36,380 bases of DNA from assembly GCF_001894825.1 (NCBI RefSeq), contig NZ_BCWY01000088.1, positions 1-36,380 of the forward strand, in the 5' to 3' direction. Positions 7,722-17,563 of the stretch are shown here, one piece after another. Under the pieces are notes generated by a model. It did no database searches. It was not told where the DNA came from and saw only the letters and a program-made list of their open reading frames with translations. This DNA comes from Rhodococcus jostii NBRC 16295 (lineage in GTDB: Bacteria; Actinomycetota; Actinomycetes; Mycobacteriales; Mycobacteriaceae). Both the position numbers and the translations under genes were made by a program. Every line of letters starts with the position of its first letter. Positions within the stretch are counted from its first letter, which is position 1.

Positions 7722-8173
7722 GAGTTCATCAGTGACTCCCGCTGCGGCGACGGCTCGGGGGTCGCGGCGAGCCGTCGGAGTAGCCGTCCGGCGATGAAGA
7801 GGAGGTCACGCTCGGCGTCGGTGCATTCGGTGGCGAGCGCGGCCGAGAGCCACTCGTTCCGCCGCGACCGGTCGGCGGCGAGGGTCTGCAATCCCGGCGC
7901 GGTGATCGCGACGATGCTCGCCCGCGCGTCCTGAGGGTCCACGGTCCGGGAGACCATGCCGGCGTCCTCGAGCATCGAGACGGTCCGCGCGATGGACTGC
8001 GGCGCCACCTGCTCGAGATCGGCGAGGGCGCGGGCGCTCATCGGACCTTCCCGGTCGAGGTGCGCGAGGGCCTGCAGCTGCGACGGCGTGAGACGGTGCC
8101 CGGCCCGCTGGGCCCGGATGCGCCGATTGAACATGACGACGTCCTCACGGAGCCGGTCGACCTTCTCATCCAT
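7718..8173 (-). CDS. MarR-family regulator of the adjacent MFS pump
   Basis: 151 aa. The winged-helix region reads LTPSQLQALAHLDREGPMSARALADLEQ, then APQSIARTVSMLEDAGMVSRTVDPQDARASIVAITAPG, the MarR recognition helix and wing. It is the first gene of a MarR-MFS pair with an ATGA overlap. In such pairs the MarR protein usually represses the operon from a site in the upstream gap until a pump substrate binds. The upstream 241-bp divergent gap is AT-rich next to the start. Confidence 0.9.
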   Translation of the reverse strand: MDEKVDRLREDVVMFNRRIRAQRAGHRLTPSQLQALAHLDREGPMSARALADLEQVAPQSIARTVSMLEDAGMVSRTVDPQDARASIVAITAPGLQTLAADRSRRNEWLSAALATECTDAERDLLFIAGRLLRRLAATPEPSPQRESLMNS

Positions 8174-8414
8174 GTGTTCACCTCTCGATCGCAGCCAAGT
8201 TCATTAGCCAGTCTAGCTGTTTTATTTTCGGCGATCAATCCTCACTATTCCCCAACTGCCGTATTTATTTGCCAGCAACACTGCCTAACTGCCCGCGGAT
8301 GATCGGATTCCCGCAGGTCGGGCGGGCGCGTCGGGCGTCCCACAGGAAACTCCGAGCCGATCGCTGGCAGTATGAGGACGGCGAACGCTGATCGAGATCG
8401 GAAAGAAGGTGGTC
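8174..8414. promoter_or_regulatory. divergent promoter region between MarR and L,D-transpeptidase genes
   Basis: Non-coding gap with an AT-rich core at about 8190-8270 (CTGTTTTATTTTCGG and nearby), where both outward promoters probably lie. I see no long perfect dyad. Only short, imperfect symmetry around TTAGCCAGTCTAGCT could serve as the MarR site. Confidence 0.4.
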
Positions 8415-9605
8415 GTGACTCTCCGCACACGGACAACCGGCATCATTGCAGTCGTGGCCATGACGTTCCTGGCCACGGCGTGCACCATCGGAGACACCGG
8501 CACGTCGGAACCCCCGACCACCACGCAGGCCGCGCCCGCCTCGATTGCCGTTCCCGTCGCCGAGGGGGCGCCGATCAATCCGACCACCCCGATCGTGGTC
8601 ACGGCGACAGGCGGCCGGCTGACCGCCGTGACCGTCACGAATCCCGCGGAGGCCGGCGCACCGGTCGCCGGGGCGCTCGCCCCCGACAGCACGAGCTGGA
8701 CGAGCAGTGTGCCCCTCGGATACGGATCGACGTACACGGTCGTCGCCGACGCGGTCAACCCCGACGGTGCGCCCGTCGAGCAGACCTTCTCCGTGACGAC
8801 GATGACTCCCGGCGCCACGGCGTACGCCAACGTCGTCCCTGCCCCCGAGGTCGTCGCCGACACGGGCATCGGTGTCGGCCAGCCGATGGTCTTCCAGTTC
8901 ACGGAACCGGTCGCGAACAAGGCCGAGGTGCAGCAGCGACTGCACGTGACGACGACACCGCCGCAGCCCGGCGCCTGGTACTGGACCGACGACCAGAACG
9001 CGCACTACCGGGCCGCGAGCTACTGGGCACCGGGAACCAAGATCCACGTCGAGGCCGACGTGTACGGCGTCGACCTGGGCGACGGCGTCTTCGGTGCCGA
9101 GGACAACTCCGCCGACTACACCGTGCACGACGCGTGGGTGGCCAAGGCCGACGGGGCGAGCGAGGTGCTCACCGTGTTCCACAACGGTGTCCAGGAAACC
9201 TCGATGCCGATGAGTCTGGGATCGCCCGACCATCCGTCGCACGAGGGACCGCACGTGATCTCGGACAGGCAGCAGAGCATCATCATGGACTCGTGCACCT
9301 ACGGGGTCTGCGCCGGCGACCCGGACTACTACCGCGAGAAAGTCGACCTGAACCTGCGCATCTCGAACGATGGCGAGTTCGTCCACTCCGCACCGTGGTC
9401 GGTGGGCGATCAGGGCAGCAGCAACGTCTCCCACGGCTGCGTGAACCTGGCCCCCGCCAACGCTCAGTGGATGTTCGATCACTTCGGCATCGGCGACGTC
9501 GTCGAGATCACCAACTCGGGCGGTCCGCTGCTGCCGGTGTGGGACACGTACGGGGACTGGGAGGTCCCCTGGGATCAGTGGCAGGCAGGTAACGCAACGG
9601 GATAG
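8415..9605 (+). CDS. L,D-transpeptidase, exported (LdtMt2-like)
   Basis: 396 aa from GTG 8415, chosen because AGAAGG lies five bases before it (GTG 8409 is an alternative). A basic start and hydrophobic helix end in FLATAC, a near-lipobox, so it may be a lipoprotein or simply secreted. Two Ig-like segments (about 50-240) precede a YkuD catalytic domain with SHGCVNL (H340, C342 nucleophile). The C-terminal tail DTYGDWEVPWDQW is like that of mycobacterial Ldts, which form 3-3 peptidoglycan crosslinks and resist most penicillins. It lies nine bases before a flavin oxidoreductase gene. Confidence 0.92.
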   Translation: MTLRTRTTGIIAVVAMTFLATACTIGDTGTSEPPTTTQAAPASIAVPVAEGAPINPTTPIVVTATGGRLTAVTVTNPAEAGAPVAGALAPDSTSWTSSVPLGYGSTYTVVADAVNPDGAPVEQTFSVTTMTPGATAYANVVPAPEVVADTGIGVGQPMVFQFTEPVANKAEVQQRLHVTTTPPQPGAWYWTDDQNAHYRAASYWAPGTKIHVEADVYGVDLGDGVFGAEDNSADYTVHDAWVAKADGASEVLTVFHNGVQETSMPMSLGSPDHPSHEGPHVISDRQQSIIMDSCTYGVCAGDPDYYREKVDLNLRISNDGEFVHSAPWSVGDQGSSNVSHGCVNLAPANAQWMFDHFGIGDVVEITNSGGPLLPVWDTYGDWEVPWDQWQAGNATG

Positions 9606-9614
9606 GAGGCGCTC

Positions 9615-11020
9615 GTGAGTTCACCATCCGCGGAATGTGTCGAGCAGTTGAAGGCGGTGCTCCCGCACCGGGTTCACCTGCCGGACACGGACGACTACCG
9701 CACCGCCCTGGGCCGGGTGTTCTTTCCCGAGGCCGCGAGACGCCGCCCGTCCTGCGTGGTCGAGCCGGTGTCCGTGGAGGAGGTCTCCACCGTCATGCGG
9801 GTGGCGCACCGGACGGGTGGCACCGTCACCGTCCGCGGCGGAGGACTGAGTTCCAACTGCGTCGCCGACGACGCCGTCATGCTCGACCTGTCGGCGCACC
9901 TGAACACGGCGCGTCCCGACGGTGACCGGGTGATGGTGGCCGGCGGCGCCACCGTGGGGACCATGCTGGGCGCCCTCGCCCCCACCGGCCGGGTGGTGCC
10001 GGTCGGGATCGTCGGACATGCCGGCTTCGGACTCGTCACCCGCGGCGGCGTCGGGTACCTCACGCGCAGTCTCGGGCTGACTCTCGATCAGCTGGTCGAA
10101 GTCGAACTCGTCCTGCCCTCCGGCGAGGTCGTCCACCTGTCCGACAGAAGTACCGGTGACGAGGCCGATCTGTGGTGGGCGGTCCGGGGCTGCGCACCGT
10201 GCTTCGGCGTCGTCACGTCGGCGGTGCTGCGCACGCATCCGCAGGGTCCGGTGTGGGTGGATCGGATGGTGCTCGGACTCGAAGCGCTCGCCACCTATTT
10301 CCGTGTCGCACCGACGCTTCCGCGGGACACGACGATGGGCGCGGTGCTCGGCTACAGCGCACTGTCCGCCGACGAACCCGTCCTGTTCGTCTACACCGCG
10401 TGCGCGAGCGAGGACGCCTCCGACATCGATCGCGCCCGCGCCGCCGCCAGCACGGTCGCCGGCGTGTCGGGCAGCGTCCTGTACCGGTCCGAGACGTCCG
10501 GCATCTACCTTTCCGGGCTGCCCGAATTCGCACCACCCGGACTCGACGGCGAAGAACCCGCGCCGATCCGGCTGCCCGAGCCGGGCGATCCCCGGGGGTC
10601 GTTCTTCGGGAAGGCCGTCTTCACCGGACCGACCCTCGACTCCCAGGTCGCGGAGGCCCTGGCCACCCAGATCCGCGGGGCGCCGACGCGGGAATGTCGT
10701 ATCGACTTCCAGCACACCGGCGGTGCGCTCGCCGACGTGGGCGACGAGGACACCGCGTTCTGGGGCCGGGGCGGCGAGTGGAACATCCCGCTCAACGCCA
10801 TCTGGTCCGACCCGTACGACGGCGCCGCCTGCCTGTCGTGGGCGGGCGGCACCCTCGACGCGCTCGCTCCCCACACAACCGGCGTCTACAGCGTGGAGGT
10901 GCGGCCCGGTTTCCCCGAGACCGGCGCCGAGATCGACGCGGCCTACGGCGGAAACCTTCGCCGACTGCGGGAATTACGCCAGCGACACGACCCGATGGGA
11001 GTGCTGACGCACTACCCGCT

Positions 11021-11024
<4 letters not shown>
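9615..11024 (+). CDS. FAD-binding oxidoreductase, VAO/BBE-type
   Basis: 469 aa from GTG 9615 with AGGAGG five bases upstream. The FAD-binding PCMH domain is at the N-terminus: VRGGGLSSNCVADDAVMLDLS, GHAGFGLVTRGGVGYLTRSLG and DLWWAVRGC. A BBE-like tail, NLRRLRELRQRHDPMGVLTHY, closes the protein. Family members oxidise alcohols, sugars or phenolics with O2. Here the usual histidine for covalent flavin attachment in RGGGHS is replaced (RGGGLS), so the flavin may be non-covalent or attached through one residue. The gene probably shares the L,D-transpeptidase transcript, but no functional link is evident. Confidence 0.85.
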
Positions 11025-12106
<1,082 letters not shown>

Positions 12107-12157
12107 GATTGCTCCTCAGGTCGGTACGAAAGGTGGGGGAAGTGGTTGCCGGGGTGG

Positions 12158-13036
12158 TCATTTGATCGCGCCGAAGGACAGGCCGCGAACCAGTTTGTTC
12201 TGCGCGACCCAGCCGGCCAGGATGACCGGGAGCGCCGCCAGCGTCGCCGCCGCCGACAGCCGGGCCCAGTACAGGCCCTCACCGGTGATGAATCCGACGA
12301 GGAACACCGGAATGGTCTGTGCCTGAACGGCAGTGAGGTTGACGGCGAAGAAGAATTCGTTCCACGAGAAGATCACGCAGATCAGAGCGGTCGCCGCGAT
12401 ACCGGGGGACACGAGCGGGAGGATCACCTCGCGCACCGACGTCCATAGGCTCGCGCCGTCCATACTGGCGGCCTCGAGCAGTTCACCGGGAACCTCGAGG
12501 AAGAACGACCGCATCATCCACACCGCGATGGGGACGTTCATCGCCGTGTACAGGATGATCAGCGCCCAGATGTTGTCGAGCAGTCCGATGTCGTTGACGA
12601 TCACGTACAGCGGGATGATCGCGGCGACGATCGGGAGCATCTTCGTGCTGATGAAGAAGAACAGGGCGTCCTTCGTCTTGCGGACCGGACGCAGCGACAG
12701 CGCGAACGCCGCCGGCACACCGAGCACCAGCACAAGGATGGTCGACATGGCAGTCGCGAACGCCGAATTCAGCAGTGCGGTGCCGATTCCGCTGTCGAGG
12801 ACCGCCTTGAACTGGTCCAGGGTGGGGGTGAAGAACAGCTTCGGCGGGGTCGTGTAGGCGTCACCCTCCTGCTTGAAGGCGGTGAGCACCATCCACGCCA
12901 CGGGGAAGAAGAAGCCGAGCGCCACGATCCACGCCACCACACTCCACGGGCTGAACTTGCGGTGCTTGCGCGCCCGCTTCGTCTCCGGGGCGGTGGGAGT
13001 GGACTCCACCGACGCCGCCGCAGTGTCGGTACTCAT
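12158..13036 (-). CDS. ABC polyol/sugar permease (MalG/SmoG type)
   Basis: 292 aa with six predicted membrane helices after a cytosolic basic N-terminus. The EAA loop that contacts the ATPase reads EAASMDGASLWTSVREVILPLVSPG, followed by FSWNEFFFAV and the C-terminal QNKLVRGLSFGAIK, which is characteristic of the MalG-like inner-membrane subunits of CUT1 carbohydrate importers. Its start overlaps the stop of the preceding permease by one base (TAATG), indicating translational coupling. Confidence 0.92.
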   Translation of the reverse strand: MSTDTAAASVESTPTAPETKRARKHRKFSPWSVVAWIVALGFFFPVAWMVLTAFKQEGDAYTTPPKLFFTPTLDQFKAVLDSGIGTALLNSAFATAMSTILVLVLGVPAAFALSLRPVRKTKDALFFFISTKMLPIVAAIIPLYVIVNDIGLLDNIWALIILYTAMNVPIAVWMMRSFFLEVPGELLEAASMDGASLWTSVREVILPLVSPGIAATALICVIFSWNEFFFAVNLTAVQAQTIPVFLVGFITGEGLYWARLSAAATLAALPVILAGWVAQNKLVRGLSFGAIK

Positions 13037-14001
13037 TACGCTGCCTCCTCGTTACCGGTAAAGCTCTTGAAGATCAGGCGCAACGCCAGGGTCGCGACGA
13101 CAATGGTCGCGATCACGACGATGACGCCCATCGCGGCGGCCTGCCCGATGTCGAAACCGAGGAATGCGCGCTGATAGATGTAGAAGGGCAGGTTGGCACT
13201 GGCGGTGCCGGGGCCACCCTGGGTCATCATGTAGATGGCGTCGAACGTGTTGATCAGGTAGATCGCACCCAGGACGGCACCGAGTTCGATGAACCGGCGC
13301 AGATGCGGGAGCGTCAGTTCGCGGAACATCGCGAACGGTTTGGCGCCGTCCACCCGGGCCGCCTCGAGGATATCGCGGGGCATGGACTGCAGACCGGCGA
13401 GGATCAGCAGCATCATGAACGGGGTCCACTGCCACACCAGGTTCACCATGACCGCGGGGAGCGGGAACTTGCTGACCCAGTCGACCTGTCCCACCCCGAA
13501 CGGGGAGAGCACGAAGTTGACGATGCCGAACACCGGGTCGAACATCGTGGTCTTCCACAGCAGCGCACCGGCGACGGGCGTCACCAGGAACGGGGTGATG
13601 AGGAGGGTCCGCACGATGCCCCGGCCCAGGAAGGCGCGGTCGAGCAGCAGTGCCAGCAGCAGGCCCAGCACCACCGAGATCAGCACGGTCCCGACGATCA
13701 GGATCACGGTGTTGACCGCGACCTCACGGAACTGGCTGTCCTGGAACACGTCCACGTAGTTCTGCAGCCCGACGAAGGCCTGGGACCCCGGACGGACCAG
13801 GTTCCAGGACTGCGTCGAGTAGTACAGCGTGAACAGGAACGGGATCTGGGTCACCACGATCATGAAGATCAGGGCGGGGAGCAACGGTCCCCGGCGACGC
13901 CATCCCTCGGCGCGGGAGACGCTGTCGTCCTTGGCCTCCCGCAGTTCCCGCACCCGGTCGGCGGTGCCGTCCGCGGTGGGTTTCTCGGCGATGGTTGTCA
14001 T
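13036..14001 (-). CDS. ABC polyol/sugar permease (MalF/SmoF type)
   Basis: 321 aa. A charged N-terminal tail of about 40 residues is followed by membrane helices starting GPLLPALIFMIVVTQIPFLF. The EAA loop is ILEAARVDGAKPFAMFRELTLPHLRR, preceded by LVWQWTPFMMLLILAGLQSMP, typical of CUT1 MalF-like subunits. It forms the channel heterodimer with the next permease. Its start overlaps the solute-binding protein stop as ATGA (13998-14001). Confidence 0.92.
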   Translation of the reverse strand: MTTIAEKPTADGTADRVRELREAKDDSVSRAEGWRRRGPLLPALIFMIVVTQIPFLFTLYYSTQSWNLVRPGSQAFVGLQNYVDVFQDSQFREVAVNTVILIVGTVLISVVLGLLLALLLDRAFLGRGIVRTLLITPFLVTPVAGALLWKTTMFDPVFGIVNFVLSPFGVGQVDWVSKFPLPAVMVNLVWQWTPFMMLLILAGLQSMPRDILEAARVDGAKPFAMFRELTLPHLRRFIELGAVLGAIYLINTFDAIYMMTQGGPGTASANLPFYIYQRAFLGFDIGQAAAMGVIVVIATIVVATLALRLIFKSFTGNEEAA

Positions 14002-15350
14002 CGTTCCTCCCGGTATGTCGCGCCGACCACCTCGGCGTACTGCTGTGCCTGGGCGAGCGCCTCGGGCACGGTCTGCTGGCCTGCGATCGCCGCGCTGATC
14101 TGCTGGCTGACGCGGGTTCCGAGATCCTGGAACTCCGGGATCGCCAGGAACTGCACGCCGGTGTACGGAACCGGTTGCACGGTGGGCGCTTCCGGTGTCG
14201 CGTTTTCGATCGCCTCGAGCGTCAGCGGACCGTAGGCCGCCGAGGCCTCCTTGTACTCGGGAATCTCGTAGGTCGACAGCCGGCTGCCCGGAGGCACCCG
14301 CTCCCAGCCGAGATCCTCACCGACCGTGTGTATGTATTGCTTGTCGGTCATCCACGAGATGAACTTCCACGCCGCATCGGGATTTTCGCTGCTCTCGGGA
14401 ATTCCGAGCGACCAGCTGTACAGCCAGCCGGAGTTGTCCTTCACCTCGATCGGTGCGGGCGCATAGCCGATCTTGCCGACGACGGCGCTCGACGCCGGAT
14501 CCTCGAGCGTGGAGACCGCGGACGTCGAGTCGTACCACATCGCGACCTGCCCCTGAGCAAGCTGCGTGGCGCACTCGCCGAAACCGCTCGTCGCGGCGCC
14601 GGGCTCACCGTATTCACGCACCAGGTCGACGTAGAACTGCACCGCGCGTTCCACCTCCGGGCTGGTCAGCTGAGCGTTCCAGTCCTCGTCGAACCAGCGG
14701 CCACCGAACGTGTTGATCACCGTGTCGAGGGGTGCGAGCAATTCACCCCACCCCGGCTTGCCGCGCAGGCAAATTCCCGCCATGTCCTCGGAGTCGAGTT
14801 GCTTTGCGGCCGCTGCCACCTCGGTCCAGGTCGGCTTCTCCGACAAGGTGATTCCGGCCTGCTCGAACAGGTCCTTGCGGTACATCAGGAACGAGGACTC
14901 GCCGTAGAACGGCACCGAGTACATGTTCCCCTCGTACGAGAGGGATTCGCGCAGGGTCGGGATGAAGTCGGCCTCGTCGTAGCCCTCGGTGGCCTGCGCA
15001 TACTGCGACAGGTTCTTCAGCCAGCCGTACTTGGCCCATTGCGGAGTCTCGTAGTTGCTGATCATCACGACGTCGAACTCGCCGCCACCGGTTGCGGTGG
15101 ATGCCGTGATCTTCGCGCGCGCCTGGTTCTCCGACAGCGTGACGAACTTCAGGTCGATGTCGGGATTCTCCTCCTCGAACTGCGAGGCGAGCTTCTGTGC
15201 GTCTTGCATCTGCGAGTTCGAGACCATCGCGATGGTGATGGTCTGGTCCGACGCGCCCAGCGTTCCGGCGCCTGCGCATCCACTGAGCGTGAGGCAGAGT
15301 GCTCCCGCGCCCGCTACCAGCATCGTCGCCGGTTTCCTGTGTTTCTTCAC
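13998..15350 (-). CDS. extracellular polyol/sugar-binding lipoprotein (CUT1 family)
   Basis: 450 aa from GTG 15350. The signal peptide KKHRKPATMLVAGAGAL ends in the lipobox LSGCAG, so the mature protein is anchored by a lipid-modified cysteine outside the membrane. The body matches family 1 solute-binding proteins (SQFEEENPDIDLKFVTL near the N-terminus, GEFDVVMISNYETPQWAKYGWL). It delivers the substrate to the permease pair. The linked catabolic genes point to mannitol, arabitol or a similar polyol. It is the second gene of the operon, 25 bases after the SorC regulator. Confidence 0.92.
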   Translation of the reverse strand: MKKHRKPATMLVAGAGALCLTLSGCAGAGTLGASDQTITIAMVSNSQMQDAQKLASQFEEENPDIDLKFVTLSENQARAKITASTATGGGEFDVVMISNYETPQWAKYGWLKNLSQYAQATEGYDEADFIPTLRESLSYEGNMYSVPFYGESSFLMYRKDLFEQAGITLSEKPTWTEVAAAAKQLDSEDMAGICLRGKPGWGELLAPLDTVINTFGGRWFDEDWNAQLTSPEVERAVQFYVDLVREYGEPGAATSGFGECATQLAQGQVAMWYDSTSAVSTLEDPASSAVVGKIGYAPAPIEVKDNSGWLYSWSLGIPESSENPDAAWKFISWMTDKQYIHTVGEDLGWERVPPGSRLSTYEIPEYKEASAAYGPLTLEAIENATPEAPTVQPVPYTGVQFLAIPEFQDLGTRVSQQISAAIAGQQTVPEALAQAQQYAEVVGATYREER

Positions 15351-15375
15351 CGATCTTCACCTCTCTTGCGTGGTG

Positions 15376-16398
15376 CTACTGATCGAGCAGCCAACGCGCG
15401 CATTCGATGTCGCAGACCAGCATCTTGGCCAGTCCGCCGTGGAGGGCACCCAGTGCCGCTTGGTGTTTGGCGACGCCACCCGTGACGAGGATCGATCCCT
15501 CGCATGCGCGGATGTCGTCGAGGGGAACGGACATGGCCCGTTCGTCCAGTGGGCCGGCGACCTCGGTTCCGTCGAGCCGGTAGAAGCGTCCACCGACTTC
15601 GCCGACCGCTCCGAGGTCGGTGAGCACCGACAGCATGTCCGTGTCGATGAAGCTGCCCTCGAACAGCGTGGTCGACGTGGAGACGGCGCCCGTGCCGAAC
15701 ATCATCATCTCCGCGGTGCGGCCGGCCTCGAGAGCCTTGGAGATGACGGAGTCGCCCCGCATGGATACCACGGTCGACGCGTCAGCGTACAGCGGAACGG
15801 GGAGCCGAACGGTGTTGGCCTGCAGTTGCTCTGCGCATTTACCCAGGACGTACTCCGTTCCGGTCTGATAGTTGATCGCACTCACCGAGCCGTCGAGCTG
15901 GACGACCGACGCGCACGTGGCCGCGCCGGACGGCAACCCCTGCGCGACGGCGACCGTCTCGGGCCCCCACGTGAATCCGAGGGTGTCGCCTTCCCGGATC
16001 CGGCGCACCAGCAGGGACGCGGCGGCGCGCCCGACGCCGGCGAAGCTGTTGTGGTCGTCGATCGAACCGGCGGCGTCGACGGAATCTGCGACCACCACCG
16101 CCTCGACGAGGCTGTACTTCTCCTCGAGCGCGCGCTCCTCGTCCGAGCGCAGCGAATCCCGCAGATGCGCGGGAGCCTGCACCTCGATGCGTACCAGGCC
16201 CTGCGTCCGGGCCCGTGCCACCAGCCGGCCCGCCGTCGGGCGGGAGACACCGAGGCGTGTCGCGACCTCGGCCTGCGTCATTCCGTCCAAGTAGTACAGC
16301 GTTGCAGCGCGCAACGCGAGGCGTAGATCCTCCGTCGTGGACGGCGGCGGCGACGCGATGAGAGACGGCGTCTGGGCCGTCGGATTGGGGGACGTCAC
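15376..16398 (-). CDS. SorC/DeoR-type sugar-binding transcriptional regulator
   Basis: 340 aa from GTG 16398, chosen because GAGGAGA precedes it at good spacing; the open frame upstream runs through the operator. The N-terminal helix-turn-helix is YYLDGMTQAEVATRLGVSRPTAGRLVARAR. The remainder is the SorC sugar-phosphate/polyol-binding domain (DTLGFTWGPETVAVAQGLP, MMMFGTGAVSTSTTLFEGSF, GAVGEVGGRFYRLDG). It heads the importer operon and sits divergent to the dehydrogenase/kinase operon with a strong dyad between them, so it probably controls both sides. Members act as repressors or activators depending on the effector. Confidence 0.93.
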   Translation of the reverse strand: MTSPNPTAQTPSLIASPPPSTTEDLRLALRAATLYYLDGMTQAEVATRLGVSRPTAGRLVARARTQGLVRIEVQAPAHLRDSLRSDEERALEEKYSLVEAVVVADSVDAAGSIDDHNSFAGVGRAAASLLVRRIREGDTLGFTWGPETVAVAQGLPSGAATCASVVQLDGSVSAINYQTGTEYVLGKCAEQLQANTVRLPVPLYADASTVVSMRGDSVISKALEAGRTAEMMMFGTGAVSTSTTLFEGSFIDTDMLSVLTDLGAVGEVGGRFYRLDGTEVAGPLDERAMSVPLDDIRACEGSILVTGGVAKHQAALGALHGGLAKMLVCDIECARWLLDQ

Positions 16399-16458
16399 TG
16401 ATTCTCCTCGCCATGATCCCGAGCCCGTCGAGTGTGTCTTCGGAGCCTCGAGAAACCG

Positions 16459-16491
16459 TGAGCAAATGATCACTATGCGTTCATCTGCTCA
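16459..16491. promoter_or_regulatory. operator for the SorC-type regulator
   Basis: Inverted repeat TGAGCAAATGA-N11-TCATCTGCTCA: 11-bp arms with 10 of 11 positions paired, in the 111-bp gap between the divergent polyol operons. It overlaps where a promoter for the dehydrogenase gene would lie; a possible -10 TACGCT follows at 16493-16498. TGAGCA-type half sites fit the SorC/DeoR class. Confidence 0.75.
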
Positions 16492-16509
16492 ATACGCTAG
16501 CATCGAAGT

Positions 16510-17553
16510 GTGACCCACACAACACTCCCTTCCGATATCCCCAGGACGATGCGTGCCAGCGTGCTGGTCGAGCCGGGTGTCATCGAGATCCGGGAACGCC
16601 CCGTCCCCACTCCCGGCCCCGGCGACGTCCTGATCCGCGTGGCCTCGGTGGGCGTCTGCGGATCGGACGCCCACTACTACCGCGAGGGCCGGATCGGTGA
16701 GTTCGTGGTCGAACAGCCGATCGTGCTGGGCCACGAGGCGTCGGGCACCGTCGTCGGCGTCGGCGTCGGAGTCGATGCGGACCGGATCGGGCAGCGCGTC
16801 TCCATCGAACCGCAGCGCCCCGATCCGGACACCGAGGAATCGCGGCGCGGTCTCTACAACCTGTGCCCGCACATGCAGTTCTATGCCACCCCGCCGATCG
16901 ACGGGGCGCTCGCCGAGTACGTGATCATCGGCGCGGCATTCGCCCATCCGATTCCGGCCGGGATGTCCGAGGACGCGGCGGCACTGTGCGAGCCGCTGTC
17001 CGTGGCCATCGCGACCACCCGCAAGGCCGGAGTGACGGCCGGTTCTCGCGTCCTGATCGCAGGCGCGGGACCGATCGGAATCGCGACGGTGCAGACGGCC
17101 CTCGCATTCGGCGCCACCGACGTCTTCGTCTCGGATATCGACCCGCAGCGACGCGACGTCGCAACGAAATTCGGCGCCACCGCGGTGCTGGACCCGCGCG
17201 AGCAGGACGTCGCGGGGCTCCACGTGGACGCGTTCGTCGACGCGTCCGGCGCCCCGGCCGCGGTACTGGCGGGAATCCAGGCCGTCCGGCCCGCGGGATC
17301 CGTGGTGCTGGTGGGCATGGGCGCCGCCGAGATGACGCTGCCCGTCCAGACGATCCAGAACCGGGAGTTGGTGCTGACCGGGGTGTTCCGCTACGCCAAC
17401 ACCTGGCCGACGGCCATTGCGCTCGCACGGTCGGGACGGGTCGACCTCGATTCGATGGTCACCGGAAGATTCCCGCTCGCCGAAGCGGAGCAAGCACTGA
17501 ACGCAGACCGGACGCCGGGCAGCCTCAAGGCCGTCGTGCGCGTCCAGGAATGA
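16510..17553 (+). CDS. zinc-dependent polyol (sorbitol/xylitol-type) dehydrogenase
   Basis: 347-aa medium-chain dehydrogenase. The catalytic zinc site is present: GVCGSDAHYYREGRIGEFV with its cysteine, GHEASG, and the later glutamate in ALCEPLSVA. The NAD site is AGAGPIGI. The structural-zinc lobe is degenerate: EPQRPDPDTEESRRGLYNLC keeps one of the usual four cysteines, as in mammalian sorbitol dehydrogenase. It would oxidise a polyol to a ketose for the two kinases downstream. GTG 16510 lacks a clear Shine-Dalgarno and may be leaderless; ATG 16549 (MRASVLVEPG) is a plausible alternative start. Confidence 0.9.
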   Translation: MTHTTLPSDIPRTMRASVLVEPGVIEIRERPVPTPGPGDVLIRVASVGVCGSDAHYYREGRIGEFVVEQPIVLGHEASGTVVGVGVGVDADRIGQRVSIEPQRPDPDTEESRRGLYNLCPHMQFYATPPIDGALAEYVIIGAAFAHPIPAGMSEDAAALCEPLSVAIATTRKAGVTAGSRVLIAGAGPIGIATVQTALAFGATDVFVSDIDPQRRDVATKFGATAVLDPREQDVAGLHVDAFVDASGAPAAVLAGIQAVRPAGSVVLVGMGAAEMTLPVQTIQNRELVLTGVFRYANTWPTAIALARSGRVDLDSMVTGRFPLAEAEQALNADRTPGSLKAVVRVQE

Positions 17554-17563
17554 GGAGAGACCG

